11,057 bases of DNA from Emmonsiellopsis sp. PD_33 (GCA_032988165.1 JANTQF010000589.1:1-11057); one strand, 5' to 3'; positions 1-8,327 are shown, counted from the first letter of the stretch. Notes: generated by a model from the sequence alone, not told the origin. Numbers and translations are program-made.

Positions 1-599
1 CTATCAATTCTTAGTATTTTTTAATTTTTAAAAATAAATTCTTTTTATCTTATAATAATATATAATATATATTAATTTCAGCTTCTCAAATTAATTATTC
101 ATTGAGTTATTCAATTTTCATGAATTTACTGTGGTTTTGGTGAGTAAATATATATATTTTCACACTAGTCCCACCCAACCATGTCTTTCGCAAGGTTTTT
201 GAAAACGACAATATGTAGGCAAGAGCAATCTCAGCTGCAAGGGTGTACACAGCATAAGGCCTATAAAATGGTCTATTATTACTCCTGCTCTCATGTTCCT
301 GCATCCTACCTCTAGCAGTGGGTTCCCTATCATTAGGTGCCTGGTTCCAGAACCCTGGTCCCAGTCCATCTGTGCAGTTGTCCTAGCCACATCATGTTAT
401 AGGGGGGGCAGTCTAAGGATAGCTAACACTCTTCTCCTAGTTTTCTTAAAGGGTTTTAGAAGTTTAATGAGATTGTTGACTCACATTAGAATAGAAAATT
501 AGAAAGAGTATTATCTCTAAAAGGGCTAGACAAATAATGTAATATTCTTTAGCCTGAAGGCACTGCAGGAGAAAAAAGGAAAAGTAAAAGAAAAAAATA
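1..599. other. Unassigned AT-rich stretch with weak reading frames
   Basis: No gene can be supported here. Bases 160-400 are less AT-rich than their surroundings and keep two CpGs (near 189 and 206). On the minus strand two overlapping frames read through it (390-160 and 304-107). The second has a hydrophobic stretch around PYAVYTLAAEIALAYILSF. If they belong together a frameshift is needed near 304. I do not recognise either product. A run of seven G lies near 402-408. Bases 540-600 are purine-rich on the plus strand. Confidence 0.3.
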
Positions 600-1640
600 A
601 AATACTCCCCTCATATAGATATTAAAGATACTTTAGGATAATCTACTGTTAGTTATAATTCTATATCTTCTGATCAACAAGATATACCTCTTCCTCCTTC
701 ACCTCTATCTGTTCTATTATTAATCTATATATCAGTAGTATCTATAGGAATTTTATACTTATTATCTTCTTTAATAGTTTCTTCATCTCTCTTAACTTCT
801 TCTTATGCTTATGTAATTTCTCTGTAATCTGGTGCAGCAAAGTAGCACATTTTAAATCTATTAAGATAGATGTGGAGATAGTTTGCTCTTCAGTAGATAT
901 CTTCTTTCTGATGTATATTTTTATATTAGAGATAAATTAATAATAGAAGACTTTAAGATGCTTCTGAATATCATACTCTATATGATTAAGATCAGCTAGC
1001 TCCTACATTTTTTATAACTTTTTGAGGATCTTTATTAGTATCTATATTTTTATTGGGAACTATATCACAACTGAATAGGAGATAAAGGATATAGTAATTA
1101 TAGAGTAGTAATATGCATTATTCTTATAGTAATACTTAAAGTTATTATACTATAACTACTGAACACACATCACCCCCTGGCTATAACAGAACAGCTTTAT
1201 GCAGTGCAGGCAGAAGGCTTAATTTATATAATATTCCTTTATAGAGGTCTTAGCTTCTAACTTCTTCAAGAGGTCAGATTCAGAATTAGAGGACTCAGAA
1301 GACTTCAAAGAGAGATTTAACTCTTACTAATTAATCTTTTTATTCTTATCTTTATTCTTAATCTTCTCTTTCTCTTTCTCTAACTCTAAAGAGCTTTTCA
1401 CCTCTATCTCAAACTACTTAAGAAGACTTTCCACCCAGAAAGCTCTGTCCTTGTGATTCTGTGTCACAGAAGAATATAGGGAATCACTAATAGAATTATC
1501 AGTGCTGACCTCTGATAATGGGTTATCACCAGGCTATACTATTAATTAGCTACTTATTGTTGCCAATTCAGAATTGTAACACTTATACTGTAGGCATCAG
1601 ATTCTGAAACCTTCTAGATATCTTTCTTAAGATCTTTCTT

Positions 1641-1671
<31 letters not shown>

Positions 1672-1930
1672 ATACTCTCTCTCTGATGGTATTAGACCTG
1701 TTTCAGTGACTATATAGTATATATAAGCTCTGAATCGAAATCAGAGGCCCTATTTACAGAAATAGTAATAAATGGAGGCTACAGTGCAGACAAGTCTAAG
1801 TTGAGTTCAATATATAGGTATCTGAGTTGAGTTACTCATAAATCTGTAGCATACTGAGTTGAAGCTGACTAATATATATACTCTGATGAGTAAGTATTAA
1901 GTCATTAATGATGACTGCCAAGCTGAATAT
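600..1930 (-). pseudogene. Degenerate gene for a Lys/Glu-rich protein with a Cys-rich motif
   Basis: Not a recognised family. From 1560 to about 650 one minus-strand frame reads like protein: a Ser-rich stretch (DNSISDSLYSSVTQNHKDRA), a charged segment (LELEKEKEKIKNKDKNKK), a Cys-rich motif near 1210-1155 (CLHCIKLFCYSQGVMCV, then Tyr residues where more Cys may have stood), and a basic, probably coiled-coil tail near 860-750 (HQITEKLHKHKKKLREMKK). About 18 in-frame stops occur, all TAG or TAA and none TGA, as expected if CAG/CAA codons became TAG/TAA. Upstream of 1560 the best frame is shifted and holds a poly-lysine run encoded by the AAG repeat at 1670-1635. The CxxC...C...C pattern resembles small Cys-rich motifs in fungal repeat-encoded proteins, but that is a loose resemblance. 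It lies downstream of the SNF2 remnant on the same strand, so it could be a second gene of the same element or the tail of one long gene. Confidence 0.5.
1635..1670. repeat. (CTT)12 microsatellite, poly-Lys coding on the minus strand
   Basis: About twelve uninterrupted CTT/TTC units. On the minus strand they read AAG in the local frame of the degenerate gene, giving about twelve lysines between ESI and DLKKDI. It is therefore probably a coding trinucleotide expansion inside the pseudogene. Confidence 0.9.
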
Positions 1931-2089
1931 TTATTAAATAAAAATCATAAATAATTCAGAAATAATCTGAAGAGTTCCATTCTAATTTAAGCTAGTAGAG
2001 ATGAAGCTAGAGCCTATTTCTTCATTATCATCTATATGTGTTCTTAATTGTATAAATAACTGTTAACCATCAATTTCACTCTGTAACTA

Positions 2090-3136
2090 CTAACTAACTA
2101 AAAAAACAAGTGATAAACCTAATGCCTTGAATCAATTTTTTATCCCTCATCTTTTTTAGTGAACTGCCTCTCTAGACCCTACAGAGTTCTTCTCACCACC
2201 TTCCCCCCCTTCTGATTCCCCTTTATCTTTTTCATGTTCAGAGTTTCTTCCCTAACTGTCTTATTATTATTCCCCTTTCACTTCTTATTATTATTTTTAG
2301 AATCAAGCTTCTCATCTCTGAGACTCTGAATCCATTCATATCCTTTATGAGCTAATCAACTATTATGTTGATATCATTATTTATATCTTCTGTCATAGGA
2401 GCTAACTCTGAGGGTTACTATTTAAGAATAATAACACTTAACCTACTATCTTGTGTAGTAGGGTCCCTACAAGTTGACTTGCACACTTTTTTCTCTTTCA
2501 GTACTAATGCACTACTGATCTTCTTGCACTGCATTTTGCCACACACTAAGAGATTTGATGCCTTCAAGTTGAGAGCTAATGAGTCATCCTATAGGAATCA
2601 GTCCTCCTCACAATCCATAATGACCTTCAGAATTTCCCCTACTTAATTTATGAGGCTATTAAGAGTGCCTACTTACCCACCTAACTGGGCAGATAGATTT
2701 AAGATCACTTTCTTCATAATATTTAGAGCCTAGTATCTATAGAAAAAATGCTCTACAGACAGTGTCTACACAAACATCTTCTATACCTGCTTGATATAGT
2801 AGAGTTATGCCATTATCTGGAGCATGATGTTGAGATTATATAGTGGCTCAACAATAATCATTACCTGATAGCTACTCAGTTGCAAATTCACATCAAAGTC
2901 TCCCCCTTAATCTATTGATATCAGAATTTTTGTTTCACCTGATTCTAAATTGTTGAAGTCATTCATGATCAAGTCACACTTCTCTTATAATATTTTACTG
3001 TGCAATTAAGTACTCTCTATACTCTAATTTGAGTAGATCATAGTCATTAACCACACTATATTAGGTGCATGGGTAAATATACTAAGCTTCTTGCTACCAG
3101 CTTTGCACATCTCATATATCACCTTTGTCAGGTATC
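2090..3136 (-). pseudogene. SNF2-family ATPase remnant: C-terminal helicase (HELICc) half
   Basis: The minus-strand frame starting at 3137 reads as the second RecA-like lobe of a SNF2/Rad54-type chromatin-remodelling ATPase. In order: KAGSKKLSIFTHAP (lobe start, like the 'KvLIFsqf' strand); EKCDLIMNDFNNLESGETKI (like 'R...I..FN'); ILISID-stop-GG-DFDVNLQLSSYQVMIIVEPLYN (motif V and the 'DPxWNP' strand); MLQIMA-stop-LYYIKQV (motif VI, where 'QAxxRxHRIGQ' is expected; the stop and Tyr sit at the Arg positions); then TLSVEHFFYRY and NIMKK. A tail of about 160 codons continues in frame to about 2240, then shifts frame and stays readable to about 2090. About 15 in-frame stops, only one TGA, show it is dead. 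Family members act in the nucleus on nucleosomes or DNA. The N-terminal DEGH-containing lobe is absent: the frame ends exactly where the LTR at 3137 begins, so insertion or recombination cut it. Confidence 0.75.
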
Positions 3137-3391
3137 TATAACAGGTGCACACCAATTAATGGATTGTGTGAGCTATACACTAAAATCAAGATTGTAATCA
3201 CTAGAGAAAGAAAGGAAAAAGAAAAAGGAATTATGAGATCATATGATATAAAAGAAAGAGATTTATATAAGGTTAGAGTAAATAAACATTTATATGAAGG
3301 CCTGGTTAGAGGTCTCATTCAATCAGGCAGTTAAAGATCAGGTGAAGTTCAGGCAAGCTATAAGTATAAAATATAAAAGTGTAGCCCTTCA
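3137..3391 (-). mobile_element. Gypsy LTR, copy a (probable 3' LTR)
   Basis: 255 bp. Read on the minus strand it starts TGAAGGGCTACAC and ends CCTGTTATA, where copy d ends CCTGTTACA, so the ancestral ends were TG...CA. It shares its whole length with copies b, c and d. A TATA-like TATAAATCTC and a long pyrimidine tract lie inside. On its upstream side (minus sense) it is preceded by a polypurine tract and the chromodomain remnant, which identifies it as the 3' LTR of that element. Confidence 0.8.
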
Positions 3392-3408
3392 TATTATTCC
3401 CCCCTACT
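3392..3408 (-). other. Polypurine tract before the 3' LTR
   Basis: The minus strand reads AAGTAGGGGGGAATAATA directly before the LTR start TGAAGGGC. A purine run in this position is where plus-strand DNA synthesis is primed in LTR retrotransposons. The pol-like frame ends with TAG inside it (3406-3404). Confidence 0.7.
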
Positions 3409-3760
3409 TGAAGTTAGAGGGTAAATGGGTAGGAGTAGAGAATTAAATACAGTGTAGAAGCAGAATGTTATGAGGTAGATACAGCCCTTTATATTATATA
3501 AGTATACTAGTATGTTACAGGGTAGAAAGTAGTTCTTATAAGAGTACTTTCAAGTTATAACTAAGTTACTTTATTAGATATTAGAATTCTTATTAATAGC
3601 AGCAGCAGTTGAAAATAACTTCTATCTTATACTCTACTCCATTATCTTTCCTAATGATATCAGGTGGATGCCAGTGAGTAATCTCTTATAAGAGCAATGG
3701 GTTAGTAGAGGCCTTACAGAGTAAGTTTATATAAAATAGAGATTTATGTGAGATCAGACA
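3404..3760 (-). pseudogene. Ty3/gypsy pol remnant: integrase tail plus chromodomain
   Basis: The minus-strand frame reads SLFYINLLCKASTNPL, matching the 'hPVFHVsLLkPa' end of gypsy integrases, then THWHPPDIIRKDNG and a chromodomain: VEYKIEVIFN (like 'eYeVEeIL'), EF-stop-YLIK-stop-LSYN (like 'lqYLVKWkGY', a stop in place of the aromatic-cage Trp), then stop-ELLSTL-stop-HTSILI (like 'WEPeenLkna'). Stops stand where Gln or Trp is expected, consistent with C-to-T and G-to-A change. In living chromoviruses this domain steers integration to marked chromatin. Only the last ~115 codons remain, and a frameshift lies near 3770. Gag, protease, reverse transcriptase and the integrase core were not found in the window. 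Confidence 0.75.
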
Positions 3761-3774
3761 GAAGCATAATTATG

Positions 3775-3838
3775 TGATTAGAGATTATGTGATGTTCAAG
3801 TAAGCTATGAATATAGGATATAAGGATACAGCCCTTCA
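3775..3838 (-). mobile_element. Truncated gypsy LTR end (copy e)
   Basis: The minus strand begins TGAAGGGCTGTATCC at 3838 and follows the first ~60 bp of the LTR family (AGCTTACTTGAACATCACATAATCT) before running into the integrase remnant. It marks the outer edge of a strongly shrunken element, or a recombination joint between an LTR start and a pol end. Confidence 0.55.
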
Positions 3839-4418
3839 CAAGACTGTTAGAGCTTTAGATCATTTCACTGACACATTATCTAGTAGAGCTGATGAGGTAG
3901 ATAGCAAAATGATAAGTACTGTTCATGAAAGGTCTGATAAGTAAGCATTAAGTGTTGAGAGTGACTCCTGCTGAGACACCATGATTGCAGATTTGAATTC
4001 TACTCTTACTAAATGAAATTACCATGGAGGAGGGTAGCTGTGAGAAAAGAGGAGATACATGCTTAGTAGAACTGGGGGAGGTAGAGAATGGAAGTAAATA
4101 AGCTAAACATGAGGTTAGTTTGTAAATAGTTATATATTTCATATCAAACTATTAGTTCTTTATGTCTAGATGGATCAACTACTATAACTATATTTTTAAG
4201 ACTTTTTCTATATTAGTATGATACTGGTTAACAGAACATAGATGACCATACAGAGTTTGTAAGAGTCCTCTCTGAGGCACTATATCTAAATGGGTGTAGT
4301 TGATTCCCCCTATTAAGAATAACATATATTATATATCTAGTTGAAGTACTACAGTCTGACTATTATAGTCTCTGACTGCTATATAGCTGAGAAAATATGA
4401 AAAATAATGATAATGATG

Positions 4419-4475
<57 letters not shown>

Positions 4476-4672
4476 TTCAGCAGAGCTGAACTGAAGTTTT
4501 TATAGAGCTAATATCCTGTAGAGATTTTTCATCAGTATTTATTAAAATTCAGAGAAGTTAGCTATAGATATAAGTTACATTCAGAAGGTTCTACTATACA
4601 TGTGAGTCACATTTAGAAGATGAATATAATTTCAAGGATCTTTAAGAAGAGATTAAATGAGTAATTATAAAA
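3839..4672. other. AT-rich stretch with weak coding traces
   Basis: No assignable gene. On the minus strand a frame just before the truncated LTR (about 3990-3845) reads MVSQQESLSTLNAYLSDLS and continues with heptad-like Leu spacing, interrupted by TGA and other breaks. It could be the N-terminus of a coiled-coil or gag-like protein, but competing frames over 4150-3950 are equally open, so I do not call it. Bases 4140-4380 also give mixed frames with TAG/TAA breaks. Confidence 0.25.
4404..4475. repeat. (AAT)n microsatellite
   Basis: An imperfect start (ATAATGATAATGATGAT) leads into about 18-19 uninterrupted AAT/ATA units ending near 4475. Typical of length-variable loci. Confidence 0.95.
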
Positions 4673-4921
4673 TGTAATAGATACACTTTAATTAATAGAT
4701 CATGTAAGGTAAACACTAAAATTAAGATTATAATTACTAGATAAGGAAAAGAAAAAGAAATCACAAGATCATATAATATAAAAAGAAGAGATTTATATGA
4801 CATCAGAGTAAATACACATTCATATAAAGATCTGATTAGAGGGCCTATCTGATTGAGCAGTTAGCAATCAGGTGAAGTTCAGCTGAGCTATAGATATAAA
4901 GTATAAGAATATAGCCCTTTA
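4673..4921 (-). mobile_element. Gypsy LTR, copy b
   Basis: About 249 bp. The plus strand runs from TGTAATAGATACAC to TAGCCCTTTA, i.e. minus sense TAAAGGGCTA...CTATTACA, with the first TG mutated to TA. Full-length match to copy a in the same orientation. The flanks (TAAAA and TACTG) are not a duplicated target, so it is not a clean solo LTR; it may be the partner of copy a around an internally deleted element. Confidence 0.7.
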
Positions 4922-4949
4922 TACTGAGATCTCAATACAGTATATTATA

Positions 4950-4992
4950 GATAGCTTATCTCTACCTGCCCTGCCATCCTCACAGCATAATT
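4950..4992. repeat. Short dispersed repeat 'D', copy 1
   Basis: GATAGCTTATCTCTACCTGC and the following bases to CATCCTCACAG match 8549-8592 (GACAGCTTATTCCTGACCGG ... GTCCTCACACC) in the same orientation, differing mostly by transitions. It lies between LTR copies b and c. Function unknown. Confidence 0.5.
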
Positions 4993-5023
4993 CTTAGCTT
5001 AATTTATTGAAAACCCCCCATTG

Positions 5024-5278
5024 TGAAGGCCTACACCTCTATACTCTATATCCATAGCTCACCTGAACTTCACATAATCTTTAACTAACTGATTAGATGA
5101 AGCCTCTAATCAGGCCTTCACAGAAACATTTATTCATTCTAATCTCATATAAATCTCTTCTCTTTATATTATATGTTCTTATGATTCCTTTTCCCTTTTC
5201 CTCTCCTTCTTTAGTAATTACAATCTTGATTTTAGCATTTTACTTATATGATCCATTAATTAGAGTGAGCTCATTACA
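5024..5278 (+). mobile_element. Gypsy LTR, copy c
   Basis: 255 bp starting TGAAGGCCTACACC and ending CTCATTACA, with TG...CA ends intact. Opposite orientation to copy b, whose 5' end faces it across 102 bp, making a 4673-5278 inverted repeat. No clear 5-bp target duplication (CATTG on the left, CCCAT on the right). Confidence 0.75.
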
Positions 5279-5284
5279 CCCATT

Positions 5285-5530
5285 AATTTAATGAGCTTCT
5301 AGTATACCTAGAAGGCTGAAGAGGAAAGTATGGTAGAATAAGCTAGAGTTCTGACCTAGGCTGATAAGGTACTTAGAGTGGCTCTAGATTGAGTACTAAG
5401 TTTCTTAATATTAGACTTAATAAGCTTTTTTCTCTCCTTCTCCTTTTTCTCTTTTCTACTCTTTTTCTTTTCCTCTTTCCCCTTTTTTTCTTCCATGTGA
5501 GTAGTCAGCCGGCCATCCTGGCCCTGCACA
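5285..5530 (-). pseudogene. Lysine-rich coding fragment, unidentified
   Basis: On the minus strand one frame reads GQDGRLTTHMEEKKGKEEKK, a long run of Lys, Glu and Arg, then IKSNIKKLSTQSRATLSTLS, and continues through three TAG stops (consistent with former CAG) to the edge of LTR copy c. The first ~52 codons are free of stops. Lys-Glu runs arise easily in purine-rich DNA, but the mixed-composition part after them looks protein-like. It may be a gene fragment cut by LTR c. No family recognised. Confidence 0.35.
5424..5493. repeat. Polypyrimidine tract
   Basis: About 70 bases almost wholly C and T on the plus strand (purine on the minus strand, where it encodes the Lys/Glu run). Low-complexity DNA able in principle to adopt triplex-type structure. 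Confidence 0.8.
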
Positions 5531-5534
5531 ACAG

Positions 5535-5804
5535 CTGAAAAATTTTAAGTTCTCAAATGATTCTAGGTGAGACTGGACAAGCCAAGTAAGGGTGTTAACC
5601 AGAGTTAGTAGAAGCTTTAACTGGAAAATTAACAGTAGTCAGTTGAGGTGGTTGCCTGGAGGTGACTAAGGCTCTGTGCAGGGTGTTCCAGGCTAGAGGT
5701 TGGGCAATCACATAATGTGAACTAGCCTGAGGTCCAGGAATGAGCCTTTAACCACAGTTGATTAAAGGTTGAACTGTGGTTAGTTAAGGCCCCATGCTAT
5801 CACA
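5535..5804. repeat. Modular satellite array, block 1 (diverged)
   Basis: Contains degenerate 22-bp modules, clearest at 5747-5768 (TTTAACCACAGTTGATTAAA + GG), followed by a 21-bp relative at 5769-5789. GC-rich linkers lie between. It ends against the inverted copy of repeat B. Confidence 0.75.
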
Positions 5805-5945
5805 GATCAGCTCTAGAACATTCAATAATCTGATAATATTTATAGATAATGACATTAACTTCAGCAGCCTGCCCACTATAGACAAATTGCTACATAAGGA
5901 CAAGGTTTAGGACCCTCATAAGCTAGTGAACTTCATTTGCTTGGC
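5805..5945 (-). repeat. Dispersed repeat B, copy 1 (inverted)
   Basis: Its reverse complement (AAATGAAGTTCACTAGCTTA, CTTGTCCTTATGTAGCAATT, GGCTGCTGAAGTTAATGTCA, ending near GTTCTAGAGCTGATCTGTGA) matches copies 2 and 3 at about 6350-6500 and 7475-7625. The satellite block abuts the same edge in all three. No protein-coding signal seen. Confidence 0.8.
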
Positions 5946-5954
5946 ACTCTTGAA

Positions 5955-6003
5955 ATAGTTAAAGAGATGGGGCCTGAAAGAATAAAGGAAAGAGATTAGT
6001 TTA
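5955..6003 (+). repeat. Repeat B copy 2, left part, cut by LTR d
   Basis: AGTTAAAGAGATGGGGCCTG and the following AAGAATAAAGGAAAGAGATT match 7343-7388. The match stops where LTR copy d begins and resumes after it. Confidence 0.75.
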
Positions 6004-6255
6004 TGAAGGGCTACACTCTTATACTCTATATCTATAGCTCATCTGAACTTCACCTGATCTCTAACTGCCCAATTGGATGCCTCTGACCAGGTCTTCATAT
6101 GAATGTTTATTTACTCTGACTTCATATAAATCTCTTCTTTTTATATTGCACAATTCTATGATTTCTTTTCCTTTTTCCTTTCTTTCTCTAGCAATTACAA
6201 TCTTGATTTTAGCATTTTGCTTGCACAATCTGTTAATTAGAGCATGCCTGTTACA
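6004..6255 (+). mobile_element. Solo gypsy LTR, copy d
   Basis: 252 bp with intact ends TGAAGGGCTACAC and GCCTGTTACA. The best preserved copy of the family. It sits inside repeat B copy 2, and the paralogue at 7343-7630 shows the uninterrupted arrangement. A TATA-like CATATAAATCTC and a pyrimidine tract before CTCTAG lie inside. The reading frame on its opposite strand is conserved between copies only because the LTR DNA is. Confidence 0.8.
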
Positions 6256-6505
6256 TAATTGATCAATTGTCTGAACATTCAATCAGAATATTTGTAGGAG
6301 CATGTATCAGTATGCCATGCATCTGAAACATTATTTTATATGACACAGTGCTGATCAAATGAAGTTTACTCACTTGCAGAGGTCTCAAATCTTGTCCTTA
6401 TATAGTAATTTATTCATAATGAGTAGGCTGCTGAAGTTGATACCATTATCCATAAATATTATCAGATTATTGAATGTTCTAAACCTCATCTGTGACACAT
6501 GCCAG
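6256..6505 (+). repeat. Dispersed repeat B, copy 2, right part
   Basis: From GAACATTCAATCAGAATATT through AGGAGCATGTATCAGTATGC, AAATGAAGTTTACTCACTTG and TAGGCTGCTGAAGTTGATAC to GTTCTAAACCTCATCTGTGA it matches 7411-7625. Differences are mainly transitions. Satellite modules begin directly after it. Confidence 0.8.
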
Positions 6506-7105
6506 GCAGTCTGGAGTGTCTGTGCAGGGTTCAGGGTGGGGTGGGCTCTAGGGGTGTGTCTTCAAGCATGGTTAGTTAAAGGCTGTGTGCCAGATCAGCT
6601 CCAAAGGTGACTCTTTAACCAGCCACAGTTAAAGGTTCAACCAGGGTTGAGTAGCAGGGTTGCCCAGGGCTGGTTAAGAGCCTACCAGGCAGTCCAGTAT
6701 CCACTCGGGGTCCGGGCCAGGCCAGGCCTCAGGGAGGAGTCTTTGACCACAGTTAGTTGAGGGTTTGACCAGCAGAAGTTAAAGGCCCTCTTCCGGGCCG
6801 GCTTCCAGGGGTGACACTTTAATGGTAGCCGGTTAAAGGTTTGCCCAATATTGGTTAAAAGGTTAGCCCAGGTCAGAGATGGGAGGTAGCCAGGTGATTA
6901 AATGCTCCAGGCCAGCCTGGGCTGCAGGGGGGAGTCTTCAACCACACTTAGTTGGGGATTTAACTTTAGGTGGTTGAAGGGTCCCTGCTGGGCTGTACCC
7001 CAGGAGTGAGTCTCTAACTATAGGTAGTTAAAGGTTATAACTGTGGTCAGTTAAAGGGGCCACCAGGGGGTCTAGGTTAGACCTGGCTGTAATAGGGGGT
7101 GGACT
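6506..7105. repeat. Modular satellite array, block 2 (best-organised)
   Basis: 22-bp modules at 6614-6635, 6742-6763, 6764-6785, 6818-6839, 6937-6958, 6959-6980 and 7013-7034, with 23-bp relatives at 6840-6862 and 7035-7057. Pairs make 44-bp blocks; the linkers at 6786-6817 and 6981-7012 are both 32 bp and related (GGGC, CCAGG, GTGA cores), giving a ~76-bp higher-order unit. This block keeps several CpGs (6704-6711, 6794-6800, 6829), so it is less mutated than its surroundings. Confidence 0.85.
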
Positions 7106-7342
7106 GCACATAACAGCCAGGGCAGTGTTAAGGAACCATGGTAGTGATACTATAATTTAATGTGTGATCAACTGATAAGCTGTATTGAGGTAAAGCTATA
7201 TGTAGCTAAATAAACAAAATGAAAGATCAAGAAGAAAAGGAAAAGGACAAAACATTAGAATCAAGACAGCTAGATATAGTAGCCAGTGGGGGTACTAAAC
7301 TAAGAGAGCAGTAAGAAAAACATAAGTCTGAAACATGTTTAA
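7106..7342. other. Unassigned spacer between satellite block 2 and repeat B
   Basis: No repeat or gene recognised. A short plus-strand frame at 7220-7312 starts MKDQEEKEKDKTLESRQLDI and ends at TAA after 31 codons. It is Lys/Glu-rich and could be a gene fragment, but it is too short and purine-rich to call. Confidence 0.3.
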
Positions 7343-7630
7343 TTAGTTAAAGAAATGACGCCTGAAAGAACAAAGGAAAGAGATTGATTGAATAACTAGT
7401 AGAATGTTTAACTGGAATATTAGCAGGAGCATGCATTAGTGTGCCATACAGCTGGAACATGATTTTGTGTTGTGCAGTGTCAATCAAATGAAGTTCACTA
7501 GCTTGTAGAGGTTCTAAACCCTGTCCTTGTACAGTGATTTATCTACAGTGAGTAGGCTGCTGAAGTTAATGTCATTGTCTATAAATAGTATTAGATGATA
7601 GAATGTTCTGGAGTCAATCTGTGATAACCC
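7343..7630 (+). repeat. Dispersed repeat B, copy 3 (uninterrupted)
   Basis: Starts AGTTAAAGAAATGACGCCTG, keeping the CpG lost in copy 2, and runs through TAGCAGGAGCATGCATTAGT, AAATGAAGTTCACTAGCTTG and GGCTGCTGAAGTTAATGTCA to GTTCTGGAGTCAATCTGTGA. It provides the empty-site version of copy 2. Confidence 0.8.
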
Positions 7631-7960
7631 AGGCTCTGTTAAGGCCTACTACAGGGTGATTCATACTGGGTGAGGTTCTGATGTGAATGCTTCTATCATA
7701 ATTAAAGTTTTAACTGCAATTAGAGTGTTGCTGCCACACCTGACTCTGGAGGTACATCTTTTACAGTAGCTAGTTAAAGCTAGACTCATAGTCAGTTACA
7801 GGAGTTATTCAGGGCCTATTAATGTCTGATCCCATTCAGGTACAGGGTCTTCATGTGGGGTCTAGGTCAGAGGCTGCAGGTTCACATATTCCAGGTGTCA
7901 TGCTGGACAGCCTGGATTGCCCAGACTGCTACATCATACTCATATTGATATGAGATTCAG
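7631..7960. repeat. Modular satellite array, block 3 (strongly diverged)
   Basis: Module-like cores are still visible (AAAGTTTTAACTGCAATTAG near 7703; TTTTACAGTAGCTAGTTAAA near 7760), with CAGGGCCT / CCAGGTG linker-like pieces between. Periodicity is largely lost. Confidence 0.6.
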
Positions 7961-8327
7961 CTAGCCACCTGTTTAATGCCTTTGCTGCTTGATACCCATC
8001 ACATCACAAGACTATTCTATCAATAACCATCCCTATATCATAGAGTGGACTGAGAATAACCCTTAATGATTATCACAATACCTTCTTCTCATTCCTACAT
8101 GCTTTCCCATGCATATCCTATTCATCACTATTATTCTCTATTGATGATGACATGGCATGGAACTACATCACTCCAAGAAGGCAGATTCTTTTCCTATTAT
8201 ATTCACCCTACTCTGTACATAACTATCTTGCTCTCTACCATTCTCATGGAGGTTGGCAATCAGCTATCATTCTTCTAAAGCCATACCTTTTTCCTGCCCT
8301 AGCAAACCACTCCATTCTTCCTCTCGC
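7961..8327. other. Unassigned pyrimidine-leaning stretch
   Basis: No repeat family or gene recognised. Two overlapping plus-strand frames (8066-8278 and 8152-8352) are open but compete with each other and show no recognisable motif; I take them as chance. Confidence 0.4.

Noticed and set aside
2365..2646. Plus-strand 93-codon frame
   Set aside because: It is antisense to the SNF2 remnant, whose minus-strand frame has recognisable motifs; the plus-strand frame has none.
3125..3334. Similar small frames at 3125-3334 (+), 3136-3318 (-), 5097-5291 (+), 6061-6282 (-) and 6077-6262 (+)
   Set aside because: All lie inside LTR copies. Their similarity follows from shared LTR DNA, frames exist on both strands, and copy b is broken by stops.
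3950..4340. Minus-strand frames around 4142-3948 as a gene
   Set aside because: Several frames compete, each broken within ~65 codons, without any recognisable motif.
3132..4926. LTR a and LTR b as the ends of one element with a target duplication
   Set aside because: The outer flanks (GTATC and TACTG) do not match, and no primer-binding site follows LTR b, so a simple two-LTR element is not supported.
6359..6610. 83-codon plus-strand frame
   Set aside because: Covers repeat B and satellite DNA; the corresponding frame is not kept in copy 3.
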